Positions 44,999-56,880 of a stretch of 64,000 nt of DNA are shown one piece after another (position 1 is the first letter of the stretch; each line of letters begins with the position of its first letter). Under the pieces are notes generated by a model. The model ran no database searches. It saw only the letters and a program-made list of their open reading frames with translations, and was not told the DNA's origin. Made by a program: the position numbers and the translations under genes. Source of the DNA: Dictyophora rubrovolvata (lineage: Eukaryota; Basidiomycota; Agaricomycetes; Phallales; Phallaceae); contig CP114127.1 of the NCBI GenBank assembly GCA_029959195.1, positions 1,364,001 to 1,428,000 of the forward strand. Reading direction: 5' to 3'.

Positions 44999-46613
44999 TT
45001 ATTGCTCGGAATACGTTGGAGGCATTTCGACAACAATTTCGTTAATAACAGGCTGCAATAAGCGAACACCACTATCTTCATGTTGAATAGAAGTTATTGT
45101 AGGTGTTATACCTGATACTGGTGCAGATCTTTTTCTTGGTGGAGATGGAGATGGAATCAACTGAGAGGGAGGAACTGGAAGAAGCCGCCGCGTTGGCCTA
45201 CTGAATGTTTCATCGGTCGCGTAGGGTGAGACTAAAGTGTTTGACAACGAGGCTGAATTAGAGGGTATACTCGTACTTAATTGTGAAGGATGATGAGTAT
45301 ACGAAGTACCCTCACATTCAGGAGTCTGATTTGGCGGTGCCAACTCGAATGGGGCTACTTGAGAGACGAACCGCGTCAGCTGTATGGAAGAGGGCTCCAT
45401 ATTAACGCTACGTCGAATTACTTCATTATCACGATTGCTTCTTCTTCGTTTGCGCGATCTCAGCCAGAAGAAAACGATGATTGAGCATAATACCACAACG
45501 CCCCCAATCCCTCCTACGGCACTTCCAACAATGCTCCCGACGTGTGATGATGATGAACTCTTGCCAATATTGTTTGTTATTAGCGGTGCTGGACTTGACG
45601 TTACAGTGGAACTTCTACCAGCCCGTCCGCTAGAATTATGGGGCGAGGAATTTGTGGATGGAAAAGAGCCATTCGTCACGATAAGAAAATCCAATGTGAA
45701 GGGAGTTTGTCCTGGGCTTCCTGTATATCTAGCGGAAAGCGTGTGAGACTCCATATCAAGAGTTGGAGTCGTGAAGAAAAGCTGGTTGTATAACGAGGGG
45801 GTAGAAAATTGTGCAGGTAGGCCAGGTAACTGGAAAGATGAGTAGGGTTGACCATCGATTGAATATTCTCCCGAAGACGCGTTATGCGGCTCGTCATTAG
45901 AGACAAATCCGTACCAAGACAGTTGAGTCCCTGAATTTATTTCAAAACAAAAATCGAGCAAAATGTGTTGGACTTTTCGTACCGACGAAGGTCACATTGA
46001 CGAGGCCCTTAGGATCTGTTGTTTGGTTTGCTATATCCACCAAAGCGTCCCATCCTGAAATATAGTCAATTTCGGAATCGTCATTTTGGATAACTATAAA
46101 TGAATTCTCAAGGGAGACACCCGATGATGGTCGATATTCAATATAATCCAGATAGAATGGCATTCCTTGTGAGGTAACGTTAACGACGAGTTCATGTGCG
46201 CCATCTGGAATATTTCCTTGACTGCACAACGACCAATTATTTTCAGGAGAACTGACTATATTTGGTGAACCTAGACTAAAGCCATCAACGGAGCATTGCC
46301 AAGTAGGGTTCGGATTTGTCGATGGATTCGCGATATTGGCGGTGCCAAATACATTTATTGAGGAGCCTAATATTGCCAAAACAACAGTAAGTAAAAGTCC
46401 TATGCAAATAAGGCGGTTTTAGAAATTCCGACCATGAAATGGAAAGGTAAAACTGCTTGTCGTTGTCGTACTGTGTAACGTGGGGGAAAACGCTGAACCC
46501 AAGGCTCCAAAATTATTGACCACGGATGCCTGCGCAGTTGTCCAATTACCACCGACGTACGTTATATTTGTACCGTCATTTCTGACAAGAATCACTCGAT
46601 CTTGAAGAAGCAT
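44999..46613 (-). CDS. Single-pass membrane protein with extracellular beta-domains (Agaricomycete family, unknown function)
   Basis: Three minus-strand exons, 46613-46433, 46366-45983 and 45930-44999, splice to 498 aa in phase. The outer part has two beta-rich modules: SSINVFGT with TWQCSVDGFSL, and TQLSWYGFVSN with GEYSIDGQPYSSFQLPG. This is a pattern common in Agaricomycete membrane proteins. A Ser/Thr-rich stalk leads to one TM helix (IVGSAVGGIGGVVVLCSII), a basic stop RSRKRRRS and a Pro/Ser-rich cytosolic tail ending EMPPTYSEQ (PPxY motif). No classic signal peptide follows the chosen ATG at 46613; a start at 46691 would add 26 residues. Role unknown, perhaps cell-wall or surface sensing. 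Confidence 0.8.
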
Positions 46614-46699
46614 TGAATAAACGCTTGAAGAGGCAGAGTATAGTAGGCTAGTAGAACGTAATAAAGGAGTAGTATGCTGTCGTTTGATCAATGATGGGC

Positions 46700-47639
46700 T
46701 CTAGGGAAACGTCATCCATGGCAATAGAACCTCATTTCATGCTATTTGGATTCTATTAGTGAGGTAGGTTGTGTGTTTGAATACCAAAGAGTTTATGGTC
46801 GCCCGTCATCACTGGTATTTGAGATCCACCAACTGATCCTCCCTTAGGTACATATTCCGAGCGACCGATTGTTCGGGAAGATTCAGAATCCTATAACGTG
46901 ACATCACTGATAGTTCTATAAGAAAGAGCGAGAAGAAAAAGAATTGTCAGTTGAGATCGCGTCGTGGCATTGGTCCGTGTGAGATCATGGACAATCCATT
47001 CATCTTAGACTTCGTCGCTTGGAATCGATGCCGCATTCAGTCACCAATTGTTGAGGCCATGAGGGTTCATCAGCGCCAGCTCGCAGTGTTGACGAGCTCA
47101 GTCGTTTGATTGAAATGCCCCCGTCTCGGTTGCTGGTACACCAAAACTCCGAAGTGCACAATGATGATGATGTCGCGCAGCTGTTCGAAGTGACGGTGAC
47201 ATTGAAAATTTTGGGAAATTCTAAAAAAAAAGAGCGAGGGATTGAATCACGTGACGCTGAGACCGTTAAACTTCAATTTCGTCAATATACCTGTTTTCTC
47301 GGACCAATATTTCAGAAACTTGAATAGAATGAAGATGATGCTCTGTATTAAATTTTTTGGATGTGATGATTAGACTTCGGGGTTCGAGGAGAGAGAGGAT
47401 TGGATTTGAGTTGATTGCTTTCCGTCGGAGGGGGACTCTGACTCTGATTCGGGGTCTGGTTCTTCTGGCTGGCGAGAATGAGAGGGACGATATTTGTGAT
47501 AGGTGCTACTAGCGTGGCTTGTATTGAAGTATGACTCGGTACTTCAAAGCCATCCCTTTTCAAGCTTTAGAGCTTTCGCCGCGAACGCAATCATATTGTG
47601 TTCCCTAGGAGTCGTAGAACTACAGGATATGCGACATGC
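46700..47639. other. Intergenic
   Basis: No confident gene. A minus-strand open frame at 47563-47348 is low-complexity (QTPNQSQSPPPTES) and could be the tail of the CinA-like remnant. Confidence 0.3.
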
Positions 47640-47903
47640 TCATTGCTGCGAGTGAGGCATGCGACACGAGAGAAGTCAATACCGGAAGTTCGGATACCAC
47701 CCATGTGTCCGGAAATTCCGTTTGCGGTGTACGGTCAGTCCACCACGATAGTACGTGCACGCTCCGGACATGGCAAGACATGCTGAGATGAGACCGCCTG
47801 AGGCTGTTCCTATGACCGCAATGGTTTGTTCTATTTCTCTTAGGATGGCGCTGATGGCATCAAGGGTGGGGCACAGGGAATCTGTTGGGTTGAGCGTGGA
47901 CAT
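47640..47903 (-). pseudogene. CinA-like (nicotinamide-nucleotide amidase family) remnant
   Basis: Reads ISAILREIEQTIAVIGTASG then GLISACLAMSGACTYYRGGLTV. This matches the core of fungal CinA-like proteins (TIAxxETxxGGLISASLL..PGAS.YYRGGLT). The expected continuation YTANGISGHMGG lies in another frame right after GLTV, and I found no clean downstream exons, so it looks like a decayed gene. The catalytic Ser/Thr region is only partly kept. Confidence 0.5.
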
Positions 47904-48209
47904 GATGCCAGGATGACGCGGATAATAGTAGATCTTCTCGTAGTTATTTGAGTGTGTAATCTGGTTTTATTAGCAGACTATTATATATCAAATGAAATAA
48001 CTGAATTATCACATTATCACATGCATGTTGAACCAACTTATCTTACTCCCTAAGGATGCGAAGGGTTCGTGAAGACGGCAGCGCCCGGCCCAGCGTCTAC
48101 TAGACGCGGATATATTGCTCAGTCAATCTTACCTTGCAAGAACGTATAGTTAATGTTATCAGACACATCGCAGCTATTATACATGGTTTCAATCCAAAAG
48201 GATTCATTA
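47904..48209. other. Intergenic
   Basis: No feature seen; left flank of the duplicated segment. Confidence 0.4.
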
Positions 48210-49858
48210 GGCCGGCTAGACCCGCGAGTGGGCAGAACACAGCTCGAATATAATTATCTTCCCGCTGGGGTTTCTAATTCGAAGGCTCACGGTATTTTTC
48301 TCTTCCGTCATCAATCAACGGTCACTGGTCCGGTCAACTATGACCATATGTATGACCGTGTAACTGGAATGCTGGTATAATCCCTGTCTTTTCACTGCAT
48401 AACATGTGAGCCAAGAAAAGTTTTTCTTGATTCTGTAGACATTTAGATGGATACAGCGCTCAAGATACTCCGAGAGGCTCCCTTCAGAATTACCTGTGGC
48501 ATGCCTGTACAATGAATAGAAAAAAACCTGGCCATTCCACGCCGCAATATTGAACATTCCGCATTGTATTACACATTGCCCATTATATTCCACACCGCAA
48601 TATTGAATAACACCCCATCCTTGACCATTCCTCACCCGCACCCGGTCAAATTCACGCCGAATTTTCAGGGTCTTTGCATATAAAAATCGGAACATTTGCG
48701 ACACATTATCCTCGTTCATTCGGACATCATAATGCACTATCTCAGAGCTCCTCTTGTACTCGTCGCAACGACTTTCCTCGCCGCTGTTTTGGCAACTCCC
48801 ATGAATGGTTACATTCGGCGAGACAGCTTGAGTATTAGTAGTAATGCTACGATTCTAACGATTCTAGCTGATGCGTTTAATGAAACGAATACGGTTGTCG
48901 TAAGTCTCGCTTACACCTTTATTCTGCTTCCGTACACATGAACTCACTCTTCGTCCGGATAAGCAAAATGTCAACAATGAGATTCAAGGTATTTCCTCAA
49001 CCCCTGATGAATCGGAAATCCAAGTAAGTTACTTGGCAGATTAGGTTGTTATGTGCTGTCTGAAAAGTTTATTGTGCTTCAGAAATTCTTCGATATCTTC
49101 TCAAATGCCATAGTCGATGTGGATGGGGTAAGAAACACCTCCTATTCTCATACAAAAAAAGTTTTTATGTGGTTGAAACACATAGGTGCTTGTCCTTATG
49201 TTGGTAAGAGAACTTGGGTTTCAATAGGAAAAAGAAACTGAGAATAATATCAACAAAGTCAATTAATCAGACTCTCGACGAGGATGATAGTGGAAGATTC
49301 GCGAATGGCGATTTCATACCGCTCCTAGCCAGCCTTAACAACACTGCCAAAAGTTTGGCTCAACAGAGAAACGTTATAGCCGATTTCGATTCTTTCCAAC
49401 AAAGCATTCTTGCGGGATCGCTCGAAGATATTTTATTAGATTTTGATGTAAGATAATTTAGCTCGCTAATAGTAATCCTTGATGATGATGATTATTTACA
49501 GGTTATTCCATCGGTCATCGCGGGGGGATTAATTGCTTCGGTATGTTTTTGATGAATGCTAGACACTCACATTCATGCCTCTTCTCCTTTAAAGGATGAG
49601 ATAGCACAACAGCTACAGAATATTACTGATGGTGTATCCAAATCCTTCTCCGATACTGCTTTCGCTTTGGGGTTTACTCAATAGAGAACGGATTATATCG
49701 TCAGTGGAATTGACAATATGCAATAATTGGCATACACACTCGACTAGTTTTCTCCCTATATCACTTATTAGTTATTATGAATATTTATGCGTACATATCG
49801 ACATTGTGATTACTCACTGAGTGACTTCTTGTACGCCAAATCCTGCCTACTCAGGCTA
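48210..49858 (+). repeat. Inverted segmental duplication, copy 2
   Basis: Matches 26940-28565 in reverse orientation over about 1.65 kb, including the intact gene at 48732-49684, its promoter side and a flank ending at CTACTCAGGCTAG. Confidence 0.85.
48732..49684 (+). CDS. Small secreted protein of unknown family (intact duplicate)
   Basis: Six exons, 48732-48899, 48964-49023, 49083-49127, 49271-49447, 49502-49540 and 49595-49684, give 192 aa with consistent phases and GT-AG borders. The N-terminus MHYLRAPLVLVATTFLAAVLA is a signal peptide, with likely cleavage before TPMNG. The mature protein is helical and polar, with repeated patterns such as ILTILADAFNETNTV, FDSFQQSILAGSLEDIL and VIPSVIAGGLIAS. 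It resembles the many small helical secreted proteins of Agaricomycetes that lack a known domain. There are no cysteines. A decayed inverted copy lies about 21 kb away. Function unknown. Confidence 0.8.
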
Positions 49859-49859
49859 G

Positions 49860-50728
49860 GGGTTGACACCGTACCGTCACGGCGTCATCCGTACTGTATC
49901 CGTACCCTATTTTGACCAACCCGAGTCCTTTACGGTACTGTACGGTCCGTAATACGGCCGTATACAGACAAATACGTGTACAGATGTTGTATTTCGCAAG
50001 ATAAAGGAAATGCGGATGTGCAGAGCATGAAATCAACATTCTTTTGAGTAAATTCCATGCACGATGTCACAAAAACTCACATTGGGTACGATGGCGTTGG
50101 TACTAGGGGCGCGTAGCGCCAAACCCCTTGCATGCACGCTTTGGGATTCAAATGACTCCATTCATTCGAAACTTCAGTTTATTCTAGACAGTATGCCAGA
50201 GACATGTAGACTAGTGATACAAACTCAGTATCATCGGCGAAACGGTGCAAAACTTACGAGGGGGTTATATCGGGGTTCTAAGCCCCTTGTAAGTCTCGGA
50301 AGGGCCGGAAGGGAAGTAAGATGGAGACACGACATATAACCTTATTTAATCGACCTCACTTTCTGATAAGGAACGTGATACTCATGTGTATTGTAATTCT
50401 TTTGGAGCTTGTAAGTATTCGGAGGCCTGCCAGGCCTTCTATCAATATATAATCGACCTAACTTTCAGACAAGAGTGGCGGAAGCATATGCTATTTTGTG
50501 CGAGTTTTTCCGTCTTAGATATACTTTGCGAATGATAAGAATCATAATCAAATCCGATATATTATAAGAATCACAATCAAATTCAATATATTATATAAAT
50601 CATAATCGAATTCAATATATTCGGTCGGGTAACCAATTGTTTTGTAATTACATAAGAATTATGGAGAAACGACGCTGGCAACCGCGACACTATCAACTGC
50701 CTGTGACGACGCGCGTTGTCCATCTGAC
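49860..50728. other. Intergenic, with a CCGTAC/ACGG-rich patch
   Basis: 49865-49985 is dense in CCGTA and TACGG words in both orientations (e.g. TTACGGTACTGTACGGTCCG). Further on there are ATTCAATATATTA-type repeats near 50550-50620. No gene seen. Confidence 0.5.
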
Positions 50729-51994
50729 TCAGTTCAGAGCAATGGTTTGCAATGCCCTTCTCCTCGCCACCCTCTGCGCTTTCAGTTTGGCTAAGGTATC
50801 GACTTTGGGTTTGTGGCTGTGGGATTTGGGAGTTCCGGTAGTGTTAGGAAAAATTTGCCTAGGTGGTATGTCAGTATTTGTTTGTTCAGTTTTTGAAATA
50901 ACAGCTAAAGATTACTTCGTCCACCATTCCAGGAGCTCATCCACGTCCTCACAAAAATCCGGGTCTTCCAAATATTCTATGACTTTGTTGTAAAATCTTT
51001 CAAGGTTAAATGTCTCGTTTTCATTATTGATCTCCACTGATGATAATGCAAAGCGTGTCTACCAAGGCAGATTGGTCAAGATGGTTCAATAACTATTGAC
51101 AAGCACACGGTTTTACCTGAGCAGCAACATAGGCTATTTAACGTGCGGTAACTCTTTCCAGTCCAGCAATGCGCGCATTGCATTTCCGAGTTGCGCAGTG
51201 AGTAGAGTCTTGCCCTTTCCAGGTCCTAGGGCCAGTGAAGATAAACTTGTACACCTATTTCTTGTATGTGCGGGTATTGTCGACATTTATTGATAGTAAC
51301 GTCACTTACATATTTCTCCTTGTAACAACCCTTGGGTGGCATCCTCTTCTGGGTATTGATATTTCACCATATCAATAATACTTTCTTTAAGATGATTTGT
51401 ATCTGTGTGCCGAACCCCTTCCTGGCCAATTTTCATCTGCCGGAATGAACATGGGCAAGGAAACACACCAGATGGGGGGGCATACCTCTTGAGTAAGTAA
51501 TTTGAATGACGCGGGATTGGATTTCAATATAACTTCTCCAAGGTCAGGATATTGCTCCAACAACATCAGATATCCCCGGAGAAGTGCTGCATTCCTTTAT
51601 AAATGTGAGTGTAAATTAATGTGTATGAAATATGATTGGTACTCTGTCTTATATTTTTCTGTAGCTGTTGGCAGTCGCGTGCGTGCCGCTACTTGAAATA
51701 ATTTCTCTGGGTGAGTGAATGTGTCAACAAGATGTGCGTATCTGCATCCCCAATCATGGAAAGGGGCTGAGGGTTTACTTGGAAATGTTAGGAACTAATG
51801 TGTGGTGAAAACTAGGAATTACTTCTTCTTGTGACTAGGCCTTGGGTCTTCATCATCTGATGTATCAGCCTGTGCACCACGTTTGTGCTGTTGGTTCACG
51901 TCAGGTGTGTTACCAAAGGTCCGAGATGCATTGAAGAATGAATCAGAAGAAGGGATTTGTGTTGGTGATATGAGAGGAGGAGTGAATGCCATAT
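50729..51994 (-). CDS. DUF6698-like protein (Agaricomycete multicopy family)
   Basis: Minus-strand exons read in the family order. They are MAFTPPLISPTQIPSSDSF with QHKRGAQADTSDDEDPRPSH; then RNAALLRGYLMLLEQYPDLG; then VRHTDTNHLKESIIDMVKYQ; then VYKFIFTGP with NARIAGLERVTA and IAYVAAQVK; then ERFYNKVIEYLEDPD with DELLEWWTK. A last exon, QIFPNTTGTPKSHSHKPK, ends QTIALN with stop at 50729. DUF6698 proteins of mushrooms show the same NARIHGM / IAYVATQVRFAL / LLxWWNRQIFP signature. Some middle exon borders are uncertain and the KGQDSTHCATRKC region may be damaged. Function unknown. Confidence 0.6.
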
Positions 51995-52254
51995 GGGAAG
52001 GAGGATTTGGGGGGAGGGGTTATGAACGATTTTTTTTTGTAAGAGGCAACTTATATATTTGCATCGACCTGAATCTCATGTGACTGATACCAAGTTAGGT
52101 TTAAATGTTCATGTTGTTTGGAGCCCATAACACCTCATACAAATTAGTATAATAATAAACATACTGTGCTCAATCATAACCACCTGTGCTCCTCGTTCTA
52201 AGTGGAAACTTGCAATATCTGAGACAACTCTTGGACTGGATAACTGGCATGGTA

Positions 52255-52529
52255 TGCTAGCGACACTTTCCGTTTTCCCGTTTTCCCATTCTCCCATATT
52301 CACACACTCTCTGTGTTTATTCTGTCCTTTCTCACTTTCTCATATTTCTGTTTATTTCTCATTTTCAACTTGTTCTCTCGAATTCGGTCTTTGACCAAAT
52401 TCTTGTTCTCACTTGTTTTCATTCATCATCACTGCAGATCCCATGGGGATCAACTGAGTGCCTGTACTCATAGATATATAGTTGTTTTCCCTAGAGGAGG
52501 ATCCCTAAGCCTTTTCTCTTGGGTTTTCC
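52255..52529 (+). mobile_element. LTR remnant of the family at 56881-57239
   Basis: TATGCTAGCGACACTTTCCG to CCCTAGAGGAGG...CCTCTAG matches the minus-strand LTR at 56881-57239 along its length. Fossil, incomplete at one end. Confidence 0.65.
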
Positions 52530-52714
52530 CTCCTCTAGGTCCTCAATGTCAAAGTGGGGGTCCTGGAGTGTGCTCAAGAGTGAATCAAACAAGGGCCCAG
52601 ATACTGTCCCCGACTGAGCAGCAACAAACCAGTTTGCCAGTTGATATTGTGAGAAATTTTTAAAAGGATGGGATTGAGAATTCTCGGGTTCAGAGGCAAC
52701 ATTTTCTGAGTTGG

Positions 52715-54648
52715 TGTTAAGTACCAATACTCAGGTATCGATGACGAATGTATATATGTTAGAGTTCATATCTAATATTAATACAAATGTCACCATGTTG
52801 TTGTAGAGCGTGGTCTCAACCTGAGTGGGTTGTACCATAACAGTCCTCTGAATGTTAGCTCTACTTGTCTTGACGATGCTCGGGACCTTTGAGTCTTCTA
52901 AGAATGTTGTTGAGCTGAAGCTCTAGAAAGTCTAGAACAATCTGTAGGAATAGATCGTCGACAAGAAAGCAGAAAAAGAGGAGATTAAAGAAATAGTGGA
53001 TCCAATGCTGGAACAGCATTATTGCTACAGATAGTTTGGATTTAAAGTGTTTGGAAATGATTGAAGCATTAATGAGTAGGAAAGACTATATTGAGATATC
53101 GAACTAGGTTCGATATTAAGTCTAAAGAGAAGTCTAGCTATGATGTATAGAAATGTCATGATCCAAATTCATGACATCACTAGTGATACAGATTCCCTAT
53201 CTTATTTCCTTATCTTATCGTATTTAAGCATTATCTTATCACAATCACATCACAGACACTACAACTGGAAGTCTTGCCAGACTTCATCGCCATTTCACGA
53301 AGTCCTAGACACCGTTGTCTTCCTAGGACTTACAGTAAGCTGTGGATAGACCTTCGGTCTACATTCTAGTTCCAAACCACGCATGAGATCATCTATGACG
53401 GTCGTAGGTCCTTGTATGTGTTTTCCCTTTGTTCTTGTTGCCTCATGTTTGCCACATGGCAAACTGACCCTGCATATACTTATGATACTCATGAATTACT
53501 ATGACATGTATACGTTCTCAAGTTCGTTATCTATTTCGAACTGAGATTCAAACCTCTAGCATACTTGTATATAAAGCCTTCTATACTTCATAGCTAGACT
53601 TCTCTTCAGACTTAATATTGAACCTAGTTCGATATCTCAATATAGTCTACATTTCCCAATAGTGCTTCCGTCATTTCAAAACACTTTAAATCTAAACCGT
53701 CCGTAGTGACAATGCCGTTTCGGCATTGGATCCGCTACTTCTTCCATCTCTTGTTCTTCTGCTTTCTAGTTGACGATCTATTCTACCAGATCATTTTAGA
53801 CTTCTTAGAGCTTCGGCTCAACGATATTCTCCGACGACTCGAAGATCCCGAACGATGTCAAGACAAGTAGAGTCAACGTCCAGAGGACTGTCGTGGTACA
53901 ACCCACTCAGGTTGAGACCGCGCTCTACGACATTACAGTGACATTTGTATTATCATTAAATACGATTATTAACGTTTATACATTTGTCACCGATACCCGA
54001 GAATCGGTACTTAACACATTGGATCCGCTACTTCTTTAACCTACTCTTTTTCTGCTTCCTTGTCGACAATCTATTCCTACAGATCATTCTAGATTTCCTA
54101 GAGCTTCGGCTCAACAATATCCTCCACAGACTCGAAGGTCCTGAATGTCGTCAAGACAAGTAGAGCTAATGCTCAGAGGACTGTCATGGTACAACCCACT
54201 CAGGTTGAGACCACGCTCTACGCCAACCTGGTGAAGTTTGTATTACTATTAGATACAGATTCTAACACATATACATTTATCATTGATACCCGAGAATCAG
54301 TACTTAACAAGAAAGCTTTATATACAAGTATGCTAGAGGTTTGAATCTCAGTTTGAAATAGATAACGAACTTGAGATCATATACATGTCATGGCAATTCG
54401 TGAGTATCATAAGTATATGCAGGGTCGGTTTGCCATGTGGCAAACATGAGGCAACAAGAACAAAGGGAAAACATATACAAGGACCTACGACCATCATAGA
54501 TGATCTCATGCGTGGTTTGGAACTAGGATGTAGACTGAAGGTCTATCCATGGCTTATTGTAAGTCCTAGGAAGATGACGGCATCTAGGACTTCGTGAAAT
54601 GGTGATGAAGTCTGGCAAGACTTCCAGTCATAGTGTCTGCGAAGCGAT
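52715..54648 (-). mobile_element. LTR of the 861-bp family, minus strand, with a nested insertion
   Basis: 52715-53148 and 54310-54648 are the two halves of one minus-strand LTR related to 32186-33046. Between them lies 53154-54309, flanked by AGAAA on both sides. Its 5' side abuts the LTR at 54649. Confidence 0.8.
53154..54309 (+). mobile_element. LTR (863 bp) plus partial second LTR, nested
   Basis: 53154-54016 is a full-length LTR like 32186-33046. 54017-54309 repeats the last third of the same LTR and ends in the same ACTTAACA. AGAAA at 53149-53153 and 54310-54314 is the target duplication, so the pair inserted as, or collapsed to, one unit without an interior. Confidence 0.8.
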
Positions 54649-55053
54649 TGTCAGGATACACTAGCATCATCCCCTTCTTTTCCTCTGTTTATCTTCAGTT
54701 CTGGTCTATTTTATTCATTTCCATATTTCTCGTATTTTATCCCATCTCTTGTGTTTCCCTCTCCTTCCGTATTCCCATTTTCCCTTCAATGGGTGCTGAG
54801 TGCCCGTTCCCATCAGAGCCATGGCCTAGGCCCCGGCTAAAAGTCCAGGACCAGCCCATATCCGTGCCCAGTCCATGAACCGAAGGCCACGTGTGGCCTT
54901 CGCCGTTTTTCATAGTATATAGTTAGTAGCCCTAGAGGAGGGATCCCTAAGTTTGTTCTCTTAGGATCCCCTCCCTCTAGGTGAGTTAGTATCTTTCCCA
55001 AAATATATTTACTTAGAATCCCCTCTCTCTAGTCTGAGTGAGTAGCCCTGACA
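54649..55053 (+). mobile_element. Solo LTR, TGTCAGG family (copy L1)
   Basis: About 405 bp, TGTCAGG...CCTGACA. Shares GGGCACTGAG/CCATGGCCTAGGCC and the CCCTAGAGGAGGGATCC...CCCTCCCTCTAG pair with the other five copies. No target duplication seen, so it may be recombined. Confidence 0.85.
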
Positions 55054-55407
55054 CTGTCTCCTAAGATTGTGAGACATGAAGAATGACTCAAGGGGGATTG
55101 GGAGGTGATGTGTTACTGGAATCAGGTTCTGGGAGTTCATCTCTAAATCTCAAAGGCAAATGGTGATGGTGTTGGGGACACTTTGGATCATTTTCTTCAT
55201 TCCCAGCGAGAGGTAAAACTTCATTGTCGGGCAATAAAGGCATCTGAATGTACATCCCTTATATTGTATATGCAATATCTCCAATTTATCACTTACCTCA
55301 GGCTCGATATGCATTGGATATGACACACCTTCAGCAGTATTGAAATATGGAAATACTGCCAGCTCATCCAACTGTCTCCTTTTATAATCTCTGAGATCTT
55401 CTGATGT

Positions 55408-56646
55408 TGTTACGTACGGTGGCCCGAAGCTATTCCAGATAGTTCCGAAGAAGTCCGGACCACGAGGTCAGATGGGAGGTGGAGTACTGAAGTACAGGGT
55501 GAGGGACTTGGCTTCAACTTATATGTTGCGCCCACTCGCCCAGCTTACGATATCCCTCGATTTCAGAATACGAGGAAGTACGCAAGTATGTACAAGTCCG
55601 ATGATGGAGTACAAGTCCACGTCATCGAAGACAACGTGAACGATAAGTACGAGTTGACTCGAACATTAAGTCTGAGCCAACTACGCAATACGGATTAAGA
55701 GTACGAGACGGATTAGAGATGAGAGAGTAACTGATTAAACTGATTATATTCAGACTGAGGATCCATGTCATGAGCTGATTTTTCATGACACACGTTTTAC
55801 CGAACTCACGAATTAGTAATGTTTTACCATTATACGAATTACGACTGAACTTTACCGCGAATGATGTTTTCTATATTTACTTTGATTGGTAAAGTTCTCA
55901 TGATATATATAGAACACTTTTCTATCGCGTTCTATCTCCTTCTACGAAAACATGTTGTGTTCAAGAACTACTAAGTACTATTCTATTTTTGTACTTTCTT
56001 TGTTCTTGTCCCTGCACGACTTAACTAGTATTTAAACGCATTGTAAATATATAGTTATAGTCGTCTTGAAATCGAACTTTGATTCGATTAAATATCTTTT
56101 TCAATTAAGACTTCTTTTGTCTATAAACCATCTTTATTCTCGAACCTTCATTCTACATGAATTCTCGTTTCACTCGTCTTTGACGACTTCGTTGTCAAAG
56201 GCCTTGTTTCATTCAAACTCCGTATTTGCGAGTGTATGTTCATCACAATCTAAATTGAGGAACAATTATCAGGCCTTTGGAACGGGCGCAACATATAAGT
56301 TGAAGCCAGGTTCCTCATTCTCCGTATTATCGTATTCTCGAACTCGAACGTTTTCAGATCTTGACAATCCACAGCTGAGGGAGCTGGGGTTTAAATACAG
56401 GAGGGAGCGGAACTACGTAAATGGGGATAATGACAAATAAGGGAAAGTGGGAATTGACTAGTGCAAGCCAAGATAACAACCAGGTACCTTATTACTAAGC
56501 GACTGGAATACACATCCCCTTAAGAAAGGTGGCTGATACAGAGTACGGATGGAGTACAGGTCTCGGAGTTAAGGGGAAATACAGGGTATGTAGTACGGGA
56601 TTCGGAATAGTCCAGGTTTGGACTCTGGGGCACATGGAGCATGACA
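55408..56646 (-). mobile_element. Solo LTR, minus strand (TGTCATGC...GTAACA), holding a nested LTR
   Basis: Flanked by GATGT at 55403-55407 and 56647-56651. Related to 57902-58598 in the opposite orientation. 55766-56366 inside it is another LTR. It lies within the Plavaka-like gene. Confidence 0.85.
55766..56366 (+). mobile_element. Nested solo LTR (TGTCATGAGC...TTGACA)
   Basis: 601 bp, flanked by ATCCA at 55761-55765 and 56367-56371. It contains GCGCAACATATAAGTTGAAG near its 3' end, a block also found in the host LTR, so the two families are relatives. Confidence 0.85.
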
Positions 56647-56880
56647 GATGTGCCTTGTACTAGTTCTTGATACTGCAGCATATCATGATGAATACTATCC
56701 TGGTGGATTTCACATTTGTTCTGGTGTACTGTTAGCGAATGAGTGGACTTGGCCTTAAAGCCACAGAAGCATTGTAGCAAATCGGTTGACATGTTGATAT
56801 GAGTATAAGAATTCAGGCTGCAGATTCAAATTGCATATATAGAGTAAAAATCGTGGGAGGTCACATGAAGAGGTGGTTGT

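Larger units (their letters stand above)
52530..56792 (-). mobile_element. Plavaka-like DNA transposon protein gene, split by nested LTRs
   Basis: Minus-strand pieces in order: 56792-56652 (MSTDLLQCFCGFKAKSTHSL...HQNKC, a C2H2 zinc finger start), 55402-55312 (LRDYKRRQLDELAVFPYFN), 55245-55054 (LPLRFRDELPEPDSSN) and 52714-52530 (SQYQLANWFVAAQSG, FDSLLSTLQDPHFD). This layout (N-terminal C2H2, a RFRDELP segment, then an 'ANWFV' helix) resembles the amino-terminal part of Plavaka (CACTA-group) proteins of Agaricomycetes. LTR elements at 52715-55053 and 55403-56651 separate the pieces. No catalytic core is in the window. Confidence 0.55.
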
